A stretch of 12,579 nucleotides of DNA from positions 1 to 12,579 of the forward strand of contig CADBRF010000181.1 in assembly GCA_902796975.1 (NCBI GenBank), given 5' to 3'. Of this stretch, positions 1 through 7,253 are shown one piece after another. The notes beneath the pieces were generated by a model, which was given only the letters and a program-made list of their open reading frames with translations, was not told where the DNA came from and did no database searches. Each line of letters starts with the position of its first letter. Position 1 is the stretch's first letter. The DNA comes from an uncultured Coriobacteriaceae bacterium (GTDB taxonomy: Bacteria; Actinomycetota; Coriobacteriia; Coriobacteriales; QAMH01). The translations under genes were made by a program, and so were the position numbers.

Positions 1-228
1 ATCATCGACTGGGTGGATTCCTTCTCCTCCTACATCCTCATGCCGCTTGGCAACATCTGCGTTGCCCTCTTTGTCTGGAGGGTTTGGGGCTTTGCCCGCT
101 ATGAGAAGGAACTTACGGCAAACGGGCGCGATGGCTCGCTTTCCAAGTTCAGCAAGTTCGTTATCATCGTGGCCATCCCGGTCTTCAGCGTGATTTGCCT
201 GCTCAACGTCTTCGGCTTTATTGCCTAG
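1..228 (+). CDS. Sodium-dependent (NSS/SNF family) transporter, C-terminal end
   Basis: Only the last 75 codons are present; the frame is open from base 1, so the start lies outside the window. The protein reads as one membrane segment (SSYILMPLGNICVALFVWRV), a charged cytosolic loop (ARYEKELTANGRDGSLSKFS) and a last membrane segment (VIIVAIPVFSVICLLNVFGF). A helix containing ...SYILMPLG..ALFVWRVW followed by a final helix is what I know from the ends of bacterial neurotransmitter:sodium symporters, which import amino acids or related amines with Na+. The substrate cannot be judged from this end. The next gene is on the opposite strand and converges with it, so it is not in the same operon. 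Confidence 0.7.
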   Translation: MIDWVDSFSSYILMPLGNICVALFVWRVWGFARYEKELTANGRDGSLSKFSKFVIIVAIPVFSVICLLNVFGFIA

Positions 229-296
229 TACCGCGCTCCGGCTGACAGGCTGTTCGCTGAAGCCGCTTCGGGGAGTTTGGACGAATGTGCCGGGAT

Positions 297-1271
297 CTAT
301 TTTCCCTGCTTGGTGATGTATTCGTGGTACTTGCGGGCGATGTAGACGTCTACATAGGGACGCGGCTCGTCGATTTTCTCGCCGGTGAAGCAGCGCAGAT
401 GGTTGAGGACGCAGTTATAGCCCGTCATGCAGGAGAACTTGATGCCGCCGGAGAAGCGCGGGTTGCACTCGATGAAGTAGTACTCGCCTTCCTCGGTCTT
501 CATGAACTCAAAGTTGACACAGCCTCGGGTGCCAAGCGCGTCTGCCAAAGAGACGCACTGGTTTTGAAGCTTTTCGTCATTGAAGACGAAGACCGAGGTG
601 CCGGCGCCATTGGGTGTCCGAAGGAGCTCGACGCGGGGGATGGCAACTGCCATGCCCTGCTCGGGATTGCGCACGACGTCCACTGCAACAACACGGCCGG
701 GGATGAAGGGCTGCACGATGTAGTTGGAGTCGTGGTTGCGGCTGGAGAAGAACTCCCACTCGTCTGCATCGTGAATAATGGCGAGCCCCTCGCTGCTCCT
801 GCCGTTGGCGGGCTTGCAGACCACGGGGAAGGTCTCGGGCGTCCCAGCATCGGCAAGCTGGACCGTGGGAATGGGCGTGACTGGGCAGTCGTGGCTCACC
901 ACAAATTCATGGAGCGCCCACTTGTCGCGGCAGATGTTCAGGGTCTCGGTGGGGGAGAGGCAGAGTTTGGCACCATCTTCCTCTATGGCAACGCGGTTGC
1001 GGTTGAGCACATCCACCTCGATATCCGTGAGGGGAACGATGTAGTTCACCCCTTCGTCAGCCGAGATGGAGCGGATGAAGGAAATGTAGTCCTCTTCATC
1101 GCGGGCAAGCGGGGCCTGGTGGAAAGCATCCACGGAGACGGAAGTTGCCAACCACTCGGCGGGGTAGATATCACAGCCGATAACCCTATATCCTGCTGCC
1201 TTGAACTGCTCAATTGCGACATCCGCGGCAAAGGAGCCGATGGCGGTGACGAGCACGGTTGGTGTATGCAT
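297..1271 (-). CDS. ATP-grasp ligase (CarB/PylC-like), 324 aa
   Basis: An ATP-grasp enzyme, expected to activate a carboxylate as acyl-phosphate and join it to an amine or similar nucleophile. Residues 1-115 form a Rossmann-like pre-ATP-grasp domain (VLVTAIGSFAADVAIEQF at 6-23, IVPLTDIEVDVL at 78-89). The ATP-grasp fold follows: K153 in VVCKPANGRSSEG binds nucleotide, QPFIPG lies at 187-192, and E255 plus the IECNPRFSGG motif (E268, N270, R272) form the metal/ATP site, so all key residues appear intact. The start is the ATG at 1271, preceded by AGGGAGAG five bases away; the longer frame up to 1310 has no comparable site. It lies 83 bp behind the ATP-grasp gene at 1355-2497 on the same strand, probably co-transcribed. 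The family assignment is firm; the substrate is unknown. Confidence 0.85.
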   Translation of the reverse strand: MHTPTVLVTAIGSFAADVAIEQFKAAGYRVIGCDIYPAEWLATSVSVDAFHQAPLARDEEDYISFIRSISADEGVNYIVPLTDIEVDVLNRNRVAIEEDGAKLCLSPTETLNICRDKWALHEFVVSHDCPVTPIPTVQLADAGTPETFPVVCKPANGRSSEGLAIIHDADEWEFFSSRNHDSNYIVQPFIPGRVVAVDVVRNPEQGMAVAIPRVELLRTPNGAGTSVFVFNDEKLQNQCVSLADALGTRGCVNFEFMKTEEGEYYFIECNPRFSGGIKFSCMTGYNCVLNHLRCFTGEKIDEPRPYVDVYIARKYHEYITKQGK

Positions 1272-1354
1272 GAATCTCTCCCTGAATTGCCGGGGCAAAA
1301 TGCCCCGCACGATTGCTGGCTGCCGGGGTAGAGGCCCCGTGTGACGAACTGAGT

Positions 1355-2497
1355 CTAGCGGCTAATGCGGTTGCGGCGCTCTCTGCCCTCCGCATCGAGC
1401 GCATCGATTTCCGCCAGACGTTCGCGCAGGAAGGCGGCGGCGTGCTCATCGGCGTAGAGGGGCTTGAAAATCTGCAGGTAGGAAACGCCGGAATGCGAGT
1501 TGATCTCCATGATCTTGGGGCCATCGGGTGTGATGCCGATGTCGAAGCCCATGAAGGAGAGCGGGCAGAGACGAAGCGAGAGCCGGTGTGCGATGTCGAG
1601 CACGTCATCCCAGAAGGGAAGCTCGCCTTCCACAAGTACCTTGCTATCTGGGTGCACCGGGGCGTCAACTACGCGGTTCGCGTAGACGATCTTGCCGTTG
1701 CCATAGGTGCCAGTGGCAAGGTCGACCGTGGCGTTATAGGAGCAGATATCTGCTTCTGTGGGAGGGCGGTAGTTGGCGCTCTCGTTGCCGCCTGCCGTCT
1801 TCATGCCAAAGCGGAGATAGTCCGCGACCGGCTCGGGGTTCATGCCATCGGGGTTGACCACGAGCAGACGCAGCGTGTGGATGAGCGGGTCGATTGCAGC
1901 GAGCGACTCCTCCGGCACAATGTATTCGGTGAAGACGTAATTGGGATTGGCGGCGATGAACTGGCCAATGCCTCCCTCGGTGGTTTCCTTGCCGTCGATA
2001 AAGAAAGCGTCCTGGCTTGCGTGCAGCTCGTGGAAACCGCGCGATTCGTAGCCGTTGCAGGGCTTGCAGGCGAACCTGCCCTTCTCGCGGAGGAGGTTCA
2101 GAAAGCCCTGAACTGTGTTATCGGCGTTGCCGTCCATGAGAGGGAGGAGCTTCTCACCCGCGGTGTAGTAATAGTATTCGGGCAGGTAGCGGTCGAATTC
2201 CGTGCCACCCAGCATGTACTTGAGCGTGAGTTTGTCGTTGATCCAGATGCGCTGCCAGCTGTTGAGGGGCCACAGGCGGTAGTAATCGTAGTCGGAGAGG
2301 TAGAGGCTCAGGTCCTTGCCAAACCCATCGTAGGAGCAGACAGATTCGGCGGTGAATCCACGGGAATGGGCCCATTCGACCTGCTCGGGCGTGAACAGCC
2401 CACAGTCGCGTTCCCACTTGAGAACGCCTAGGTATTCCTCGGCCATCCTGCGGGTGAAGCCGTCTTCGAGCATCCCGTCTAACGTCTGTGCAACCAT
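1355..2497 (-). CDS. Sugar-transfer-associated ATP-grasp protein (ATPgrasp_ST-like), 380 aa
   Basis: The C-terminal half matches what I know of the ATPgrasp_ST family, found in polysaccharide gene clusters. K145 sits in a CKPCNGYESRG nucleotide-binding motif, FTEYIVPEE (189-197) is the hinge strand, HTLRLLVV follows at 207-214, and GFDIGITPDG with IMEINSHSG (D319, E331, N333) is the metal-binding end of the fold. The N-terminal 100 residues are specific to this family and contain many Tyr and Trp (SDYDYYRLWPLNSWQRIW). The start at 2497 has AGGAG eight bases upstream. It is the first gene of a minus-strand pair and is divergent from the flippase, with a 196-bp shared upstream region. A role in transferring an acyl group onto a surface glycan is inferred from family context; the exact reaction is not known. 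Confidence 0.83.
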   Translation of the reverse strand: MVAQTLDGMLEDGFTRRMAEEYLGVLKWERDCGLFTPEQVEWAHSRGFTAESVCSYDGFGKDLSLYLSDYDYYRLWPLNSWQRIWINDKLTLKYMLGGTEFDRYLPEYYYYTAGEKLLPLMDGNADNTVQGFLNLLREKGRFACKPCNGYESRGFHELHASQDAFFIDGKETTEGGIGQFIAANPNYVFTEYIVPEESLAAIDPLIHTLRLLVVNPDGMNPEPVADYLRFGMKTAGGNESANYRPPTEADICSYNATVDLATGTYGNGKIVYANRVVDAPVHPDSKVLVEGELPFWDDVLDIAHRLSLRLCPLSFMGFDIGITPDGPKIMEINSHSGVSYLQIFKPLYADEHAAAFLRERLAEIDALDAEGRERRNRISR

Positions 2498-2693
2498 GTG
2501 ATGCGCTCCTGTGTCATAGTGGTGCCTGAGGCCTGCAGTTTGCGCCGCCGTCAGTCCTGCATGCGTGCCAGGGCGGACGGTCGTCTTGCGGGAAACCTCG
2601 TCAATGCCGTTACTAATTGGTGTATCTTAGCCTAACGATACGCTGCGGGCGAGTGCCTCTTGCCGCAGCGAGGCGAATTGAAAGGGAATCCGC
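2498..2693. promoter_or_regulatory. Divergent promoter region with a near-palindrome and a leader hairpin
   Basis: This 196-bp gap separates the divergent ATP-grasp and flippase genes and must hold both promoters. It contains a near-perfect palindrome at 2622-2641 (arms GTATCTTAG and CTAACGATAC, one bulged C), a good operator candidate. Just after it, 2641-2648 (CGCTGCGG) and 2663-2670 (CCGCAGCG) form a perfect 8-bp stem in the flippase leader. For the plus strand a weak -10 (TACTAA, 2611-2616) lies 19 bp after TTGCGG (2586-2591). No convincing promoter was found for the minus strand. Confidence 0.4.
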
Positions 2694-4154
2694 TTGGCCG
2701 CACGTAGCCTCAAATCAGCAACGATTAGCTCCCTCTTCTGGAAGCTCTTCGAGCAGGGCGGCAACGCGCTCATCACTCTCGTCGTGGAGATCGTGCTTGC
2801 GCGGCTTCTCGCGCCTTCCATGTTCGGCGCGCTGGCTATCATGCTCGTCTTCGTCAACGTGGGCAATGTCATCGTGCAGTCCGGCCTCAACACGGCCATT
2901 ATCCAGGCGCCCGATGCTACCGAGCGGGATTATTCCACGGTCTTCTGGATGAGCTTCGTCATCTCGGTGGCTCTCTATATCATCGTTTTCCTCGCCGCGG
3001 GCTTCATCGCTGATTTCTACCAGATGCCTGCCATCGTCTGGCCCATGCGGGTACTCATGCTCGTGCTCGTGGTGAACTCCTACAACTCGATTCAGCAGGC
3101 AATCATCGCCCGCGCCCTGGAGTTTCACAAGACCTTCCGCGCCACGGTCATCTCCTCGCTCGTCTCGGGTGTCATCGGCATCATCATGGCTATCGTTGGC
3201 TTCGGTCTCTGGTCACTCGTGGCTCAGCAGCTCCTCATGCAGGTGGTGCGCTGTATTGCCCTTGCCGCGCAGATTTCCTGGAAGCCCCACTTCATCTTTG
3301 ATAAGGACCGCGGCATCGTGCTCTTCCGCTTTGGCTGGAAACTCCTCGTCTCCGGCCTCATGGACCAGGGCAGCATGGGTCTTTCCGACCTCATCATCGG
3401 CGGCCTTTTCACAAGCGCCGATCTGGGCTATGTCTCCCAGGGCAAGAAGTACCCCCGCGCGCTGGGCATCATGCTCGATGGCGCCATTCAGCCAGTCATG
3501 CTGTCTGCGGTCGCCCATATCCAGGACGACACCGCCAAGGTTAAGCGCCTTGCCCGCCGCGGCCTCAAGACCAGCACCTTCCTCGTCACGCCCTTCATGG
3601 CGCTCTTCTTTGTCACGGCAACGCCGGTCGTCACACTCCTTTTGGGCGAGAAGTGGCTGCCGAGCGTCATCTTCCTGCAGATGTACTGCATCGTGTACTC
3701 TTTCCTGCCCATCCACACTACCAACCTGCAGATCATCAACGGCATGGGCAGAAGCGATGTCTTTCTCAAACTCGAGATTGTGAAAACGGTTCTCGACCTG
3801 GTCGTCTTGCTCTTCACGGCCTTTGTCATGCAGAGCCTCACGGCAATCGTTGCAGGCTACATCATCACGGGGCTGGGCTGCACCTTTATCAACGCCTTTC
3901 CCAACAAGCGCATCATCGGCTATTCTTATTGGGAGCAGATTCGCGATATCTGCCCGGCGTACCTGCTTTCTGTGCTCGCGGGGGCAATTGCCTGGCCCAT
4001 TGCCTGGCTTGCTCTGCCACCGATCGCAACTATACTTATCCAAGCTGCCATCATGGTTGTGGTCTATCTGGGAGCTGCTCGTCTCTTCAAAGTCGAAGCG
4101 TCAACCTATCTTTGGAAGACCTTGCGCGAAATCATTGGAAGGAAACTGTCATGA
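2694..4154 (+). CDS. Polysaccharide flippase (Wzx/WzxC-like, MOP superfamily), 486 aa
   Basis: A membrane protein of the usual length for lipid-linked oligosaccharide flippases, which turn undecaprenyl-linked units from the inner to the outer face of the membrane. The amphipathic N-terminus (SSLFWKLFEQGGNALITLVVEIVLARLL split over residues 13-40) and the LAPSMFGALAIMLVFVNV segment are typical of the family, as is the FGWKLLVSGLMDQ segment that opens the second half. About 12-14 hydrophobic segments are visible to the C-terminus. I chose the TTG at 2694 because AAAGGG lies nine bases before it and the hydrophobic N-terminus begins directly afterwards. Its stop overlaps the next start (ATGA), implying translational coupling with the ATP-grasp ligase. 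The exported product is not known. Confidence 0.85.
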   Translation: MAARSLKSATISSLFWKLFEQGGNALITLVVEIVLARLLAPSMFGALAIMLVFVNVGNVIVQSGLNTAIIQAPDATERDYSTVFWMSFVISVALYIIVFLAAGFIADFYQMPAIVWPMRVLMLVLVVNSYNSIQQAIIARALEFHKTFRATVISSLVSGVIGIIMAIVGFGLWSLVAQQLLMQVVRCIALAAQISWKPHFIFDKDRGIVLFRFGWKLLVSGLMDQGSMGLSDLIIGGLFTSADLGYVSQGKKYPRALGIMLDGAIQPVMLSAVAHIQDDTAKVKRLARRGLKTSTFLVTPFMALFFVTATPVVTLLLGEKWLPSVIFLQMYCIVYSFLPIHTTNLQIINGMGRSDVFLKLEIVKTVLDLVVLLFTAFVMQSLTAIVAGYIITGLGCTFINAFPNKRIIGYSYWEQIRDICPAYLLSVLAGAIAWPIAWLALPPIATILIQAAIMVVVYLGAARLFKVEASTYLWKTLREIIGRKLS

Positions 4155-5290
4155 CCAAGAAACTCGCCATCATCGGCGCGGGAAGCGCTGCCTGCAGGTA
4201 CGCTAACGCGGCACGCAATCTGGGCGTCGAGACCCACTGCTTTGCCTGGAGCAAGGGCGCTCAGGCGGCGGATGTGGTCGATGTCTTCCATGACATCTCG
4301 ATCACCGAAGTGGATACCATCGCGCAGATGTGCAAGGACCTGGGCATCAACGGCATCGTGCACACCTCCGAGGCGACCATGCTCCCCACGGCGCAGATTG
4401 CCGAGCTGGCAGGGCTCATCGGCAACCCTGTAGAGGTCGCCCGCCGCATCACGAGCAAGTGGGAAAACCGAGAGCGTGCAAAGAACGTCGAAGGCCTCTG
4501 CCAGCCACGCTACTGGCGCGTGAGCGACTTAAACGAGATTCCCGAGCTGGGCATTCCCTATCCCTTCATCATCAAGCCTACTTCCGAGGCCGGCAAGCGC
4601 GGCGTCTCCGTTGCTCGCAATGAGAAGGAGTTCGCCGAGGCGCTGGAGTATTCTGCCAATGAGCCCAACCGCGCTCACCTTTTCATCGTGGAGGAGTTCA
4701 TGCCCTCCGGGCCTGAATTCTGTGCTGAAAACCTCACGTATCACGGTGTCAACACCGTCGTGCAGATCACCGGGCAGTTTACGAGTGCACCGCCCCATTG
4801 CCTGGAGATTGGACACGAGCAGCCGGCAAGACTTTCTCCCGAGATGCGGGCGCGGGTGGAAGATGTCATGGACCGCCTGCTCACGGCTGTTGGCATGCAG
4901 AACGGTGGCTCTTGCATCGAGTTCAAGATCGTGGGGGATGACATCTATCTCATCGAGGTGAATGGGCGCCCCAGTGGAGACCTCATGTCCGAAGTCCTCG
5001 TGCCACTTTCCACGGGCTACCCCTACTGGGAGGCCGCTGTTCAAATTGCCTTGGATGAGTTCCAGCCTATCGATAAGTCCAAGTTTAAGCACGACTACTC
5101 GGGCGTCTGGTTTATGAACCAGTACACCAAGGCTATCAGGCCCTGGTTTGACGATGCCGAGAACCACGACTGGTGCTACCGCAAATATGTCTCACCCACC
5201 GATGGCAAGGATATGATGCACAACGGCGATGACGTGAGCTATTTCGTCTGGCACACCACCGACAAGCCACTGGATTTCCCCGAGGTCTAG
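4151..5290 (+). CDS. ATP-grasp carboxylate-amine ligase, 379 aa
   Basis: Third ATP-grasp enzyme of the locus. Residues 4-35 form a Rossmann-like start (KLAIIGAGSAACRYANAARN), 65-95 give the family's GINGIVHTSEATMLPTAQIAELAGLIGNP split over two motifs, and the ATP-grasp core has K142 (FIIKPTSEAGKRGVS), the VEEFMPSGPEF strand (180-190), E257 (CIEFKI) and IEVNGRPSGD (E269, N271, R273). All catalytic positions look intact. This arrangement resembles L-amino-acid ligases and PurK-like enzymes that form amide bonds with ATP. The start overlaps the flippase stop by four bases and has GGAAGGAAA upstream, so flippase and ligase are made together. I infer that it acts on the same glycan or peptide that the flippase exports; the substrate is unknown. 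Confidence 0.82.
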   Translation: MTKKLAIIGAGSAACRYANAARNLGVETHCFAWSKGAQAADVVDVFHDISITEVDTIAQMCKDLGINGIVHTSEATMLPTAQIAELAGLIGNPVEVARRITSKWENRERAKNVEGLCQPRYWRVSDLNEIPELGIPYPFIIKPTSEAGKRGVSVARNEKEFAEALEYSANEPNRAHLFIVEEFMPSGPEFCAENLTYHGVNTVVQITGQFTSAPPHCLEIGHEQPARLSPEMRARVEDVMDRLLTAVGMQNGGSCIEFKIVGDDIYLIEVNGRPSGDLMSEVLVPLSTGYPYWEAAVQIALDEFQPIDKSKFKHDYSGVWFMNQYTKAIRPWFDDAENHDWCYRKYVSPTDGKDMMHNGDDVSYFVWHTTDKPLDFPEV

Positions 5291-5500
5291 GCGGAGCCAT
5301 AGCGCGCAACAGGGCATAACCCGGCCAGGTCTGCACCCGGTTACAACTCTGCCCGCTCCATGCCCTCCAGAACAACTCTTTCGCCCCGACCAACAGGGCA
5401 CAACTGCCCTAACTCTGCACCGTCCTGCAACCCTGCGGGCGCTGTGCCCTCCGCGGCGCGGACGGGGCGGGGCGGAGCTAGGGCGCGAGTGCGTCAGCAG
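5291..5500. repeat. Convergent intergenic region with a 62-bp imperfect direct repeat
   Basis: Two 62-bp blocks, 5307-5368 and 5391-5452, align without gaps at about 43 of 62 positions, 84 bp apart. Both begin CAACAGGGCA, share CTGCAC in the middle and end TGCCCTCC. Bases 5395-5410 form a small perfect hairpin (AGGGCA, loop CAAC, TGCCCT). No T-tract follows it, so it is not a typical intrinsic terminator. No gene is seen here. Confidence 0.5.
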
Positions 5501-6613
5501 TTATTTCTGACAGCTCAGGACAAGGTCGCAGATGCGGTCCACGTCTTCCAGCGCAAGGTCCGCGTACATGGGCAGGGTGAGAATGCGGTCTGCCACATAC
5601 TTTGCCACAGGCGTGCGGTCTGACGAATAGACGCTCCGGTAGCAATCGAAATCATTCACGAGCGGGTAGAAGTACTTGCGCGGGTGAATATCCACTGTCA
5701 TGAGGGTGGCGTAGACATCGTCGCGGGTTGCGCCGAAAACGTTCTCGTCGAAGAGGACGGGGAAGTAGGCGTAGTTGTAAGTGACGTTTTCGGGAATCTC
5801 GTTGAGCTTGATTCCCGGGATATTGCCGAGGCGTTCGACGTAGCGCTCGTAGACAAGCTTGCGCTTGGCGATTTCCTCATCGAGGTGGCGGAGGTTGCAG
5901 ATGCCCATCGCCGCGCAAAACACGTTCATCTTGGCATTACCGCCTACGTACTCCACCGTCTCGGTGCTGGTAATGCCGAAATTCTTCCATTGGTTGAGCA
6001 CGTTGTAGAGAGCCGGGTCCTTAAAGCAGACCGCACCGCCTTCGATAGTGTTGAAGACCTTAGTCGCGTGGAAGCTGAACATGGAGGCGTCGCCAAAGGA
6101 GGCTGCAGAGACCCCATCGCGCTCGACGCCAAAGGCGTGAGCTGCGTCGTAGATGACCTTCAGGCCGTGCTCGTCGGCAATGCGCTGGATGGCATCGATA
6201 TCGCAGAGACCACCGTAGACATGAACGGGCACAATGGCGCAGGTGCGTGGGGTGATGAGTTTCTCGATGCTTTCCGGGTCGAGGGTGTAGTCGGACATGC
6301 GGATATCGGCGAAGACGGGTGTGAGACCCTTGCGCGTGATGGCGTGCGTGGTGGAGGCGAAGGTGTAGGGCGTAGTGATGACCTCGCCGCGCAGGTCGAG
6401 AGCTTCGAGGATGCATTCGAGGGCGTTGTGCCCATTGGTGAAGAGGCAGACGTTTTCGATGCCGAGGCGATCCTTGAGCGCGCGTTCCAGTTCCTGATGT
6501 TTGGCGCCCATGTTGGTGAGCCAGTGGGAATCCCACAGCTCTCGAATCTCGTCAACGTACTCCTCGAAGGGAGGCATGGACGATCTGGTGACCATAATGG
6601 GTTTCTGTGACAT
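5501..6613 (-). CDS. DegT/DnrJ/EryC1/StrS-type PLP aminotransferase, 370 aa
   Basis: A PLP-dependent sugar aminotransferase of the family that converts nucleotide-linked 3- or 4-keto sugars to amino sugars. The PLP lysine is K185 in SFHATKVFNTIEGGAV, the characteristic S-H-x-T-K-x-x-N-T-x-E-G-G block. D156 in YDAAHAFG binds the pyridine nitrogen. FTNGHNALE (58-66) and TTPYTFASTTHAI (80-92) form the cofactor phosphate and substrate loops, and the C-terminal IHPRKYFYPLV segment is also typical. Length matches the family. The start is the ATG at 6613, with GGAGAG six bases upstream; the longer frame to 6661 lacks such a site. The gene is transcribed alone, convergent with the flippase operon. 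It most likely supplies an amino sugar to the surface polymer; the exact sugar cannot be told. Confidence 0.88.
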   Translation of the reverse strand: MSQKPIMVTRSSMPPFEEYVDEIRELWDSHWLTNMGAKHQELERALKDRLGIENVCLFTNGHNALECILEALDLRGEVITTPYTFASTTHAITRKGLTPVFADIRMSDYTLDPESIEKLITPRTCAIVPVHVYGGLCDIDAIQRIADEHGLKVIYDAAHAFGVERDGVSAASFGDASMFSFHATKVFNTIEGGAVCFKDPALYNVLNQWKNFGITSTETVEYVGGNAKMNVFCAAMGICNLRHLDEEIAKRKLVYERYVERLGNIPGIKLNEIPENVTYNYAYFPVLFDENVFGATRDDVYATLMTVDIHPRKYFYPLVNDFDCYRSVYSSDRTPVAKYVADRILTLPMYADLALEDVDRICDLVLSCQK

Positions 6614-6661
6614 AACTAGCTCTCCGAGAATACGTTTGAAAGTTCCTGTTCGGTCGCGCAT

Positions 6662-6667
6662 ATTCTA
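6662..6667 (-). promoter_or_regulatory. Candidate -10 box for the aminotransferase gene
   Basis: On the minus strand this reads TAGAAT (five of six to TATAAT), 48 bp before the aminotransferase start. No recognisable -35 lies 16-19 bp upstream, so it is only a candidate. Confidence 0.25.
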
Positions 6668-6801
6668 CCCCAGACAGGAGAACGCGCCGCCCCCATCTCT
6701 CTCGCGATGCTGCGGCGGCGGTATCTGCTTCGGTGGTAGTTGTCAGACGGCAAAAGCTAGCGGACTTCGGTTAGCTGCTGTTGCGGAGTTCGCTTCGGCG
6801 G

Positions 6802-6919
6802 TAGCTGTAGAGCGGGCTGTTTCGCCTACGGTTTTCGCTGAACCTCCTCGTACACGATTATAGGGCGCCGGGAAGGGGGGCGTTCCCCTCGTGCAACCGC
6901 CTGGGTGCAGGGAGGTGCA
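6802..6919. repeat. R1 element, copy 1
   Basis: First of three copies of a roughly 117-bp element (others at 8435-8551 and 11346-11464). It runs from AGCTGTAGAGCGGGCTG to CCTGGGTGCAGGGAGGTGC and matches copy 2 at about 86% by eye, with three small indels. It holds a potential hairpin, GGGAA (6870-6874) with TTCCC (6883-6887). It is noncoding in all frames that I could support. The 5' flank (6709-6808) carries loosely repeated GCTTCGGYGGTAGYTGT motifs at 6727-6743 and 6792-6808. Confidence 0.65.
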
Positions 6920-7143
6920 ATGGGTTTCGGATTCACGCAATCACCATAACCGGCCGACTGGGTTGCATTCCGAGCTTCAGGTGCAGGTGCCCAATCGCCA
7001 GAAGGGGATATTTGAGTCCGCCCACCGCCCAGGATCGCAGCCCTTTTGCGAATGCCAGGCGAAGGAATTCCTCGGAGAGCGCGGCGGAGACCAGCCGGTC
7101 CGGCGAAATGCGGAGGCCCGGCAATGCGTTCCCCATCCGTTGG
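6920..7143. other. Noncoding stretch upstream of the DUF3800 promoter
   Basis: Between R1 copy 1 and the DUF3800 promoter I see no supported gene. Open frames exist on both strands, but none has a Shine-Dalgarno site or a recognisable protein. The base content is like that of the flanking genes, so a decayed gene is possible. Confidence 0.4.
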
Positions 7144-7172
7144 TTTACAAGGAAGCCCCCGTCGTGTATAAA
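7144..7172 (+). promoter_or_regulatory. Sigma70-type promoter of the DUF3800 gene
   Basis: TTTACA at 7144-7149 (five of six to TTGACA), a 17-bp spacer, and TATAAA at 7167-7172 (five of six to TATAAT). Transcription would begin near 7179, about 30 bases before the terminator-like hairpin. In module 2 a weaker match (TTGCCC at 8755-8760, GATAAT at 8776-8781) sits at the same distance, 35 versus 36 bases, from its hairpin. Confidence 0.6.
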
Positions 7173-7207
7173 GGCAGTGGTGGCTCCGTTCGGGGCTACT
7201 TTCAAGA

Positions 7208-7236
7208 GCCGGGGGCAGTCCCCCGGCGATTTTTTT
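7208..7236 (+). terminator. Terminator-like leader hairpin (attenuator) of the DUF3800 gene
   Basis: GCCGGGGG, loop CAGT, CCCCCGGC form a perfect 8-bp GC stem (7208-7227), followed at 7230-7236 by seven T residues. It has every mark of an intrinsic terminator but lies between the gene's own promoter and its ribosome site, so expression requires read-through. An alternative pairing, GGCTC (7182-7186) with GAGCC (7206-7210), would take the foot of the stem and could act as antiterminator. Module 2 has the same hairpin at 8816-8842. Confidence 0.7.
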
Positions 7237-7253
7237 ATCCGGGGGGGTGACAC

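Noticed and set aside
285..2431. Long plus-strand open frames opposite the two ATP-grasp genes
   Set aside because: They are antisense shadows: no ribosome sites, no recognisable motifs, and the minus strand carries intact catalytic residues.
6855..6863. TATAAT on the minus strand inside R1 copies 1 and 2
   Set aside because: There is no -35 at a usable distance and copy 3 lacks it, so it is not called as a promoter.
6933..7136. Possible 67-aa minus-strand protein (MGNALPGLRISPDRL...)
   Set aside because: The reading is fairly protein-like, but there is no ribosome site and no known family, so it was not called.
7155..7216. GCCCCCG (7155-7161) as antiterminator for CGGGGGC (7210-7216)
   Set aside because: The pairing is perfect, but 7155-7161 lies within the promoter spacer and would not be in the transcript.
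6891..7250. 119-aa plus-strand frame upstream of DUF3800
   Set aside because: It reads through the promoter, terminator hairpin and T-run, and resembles no protein.
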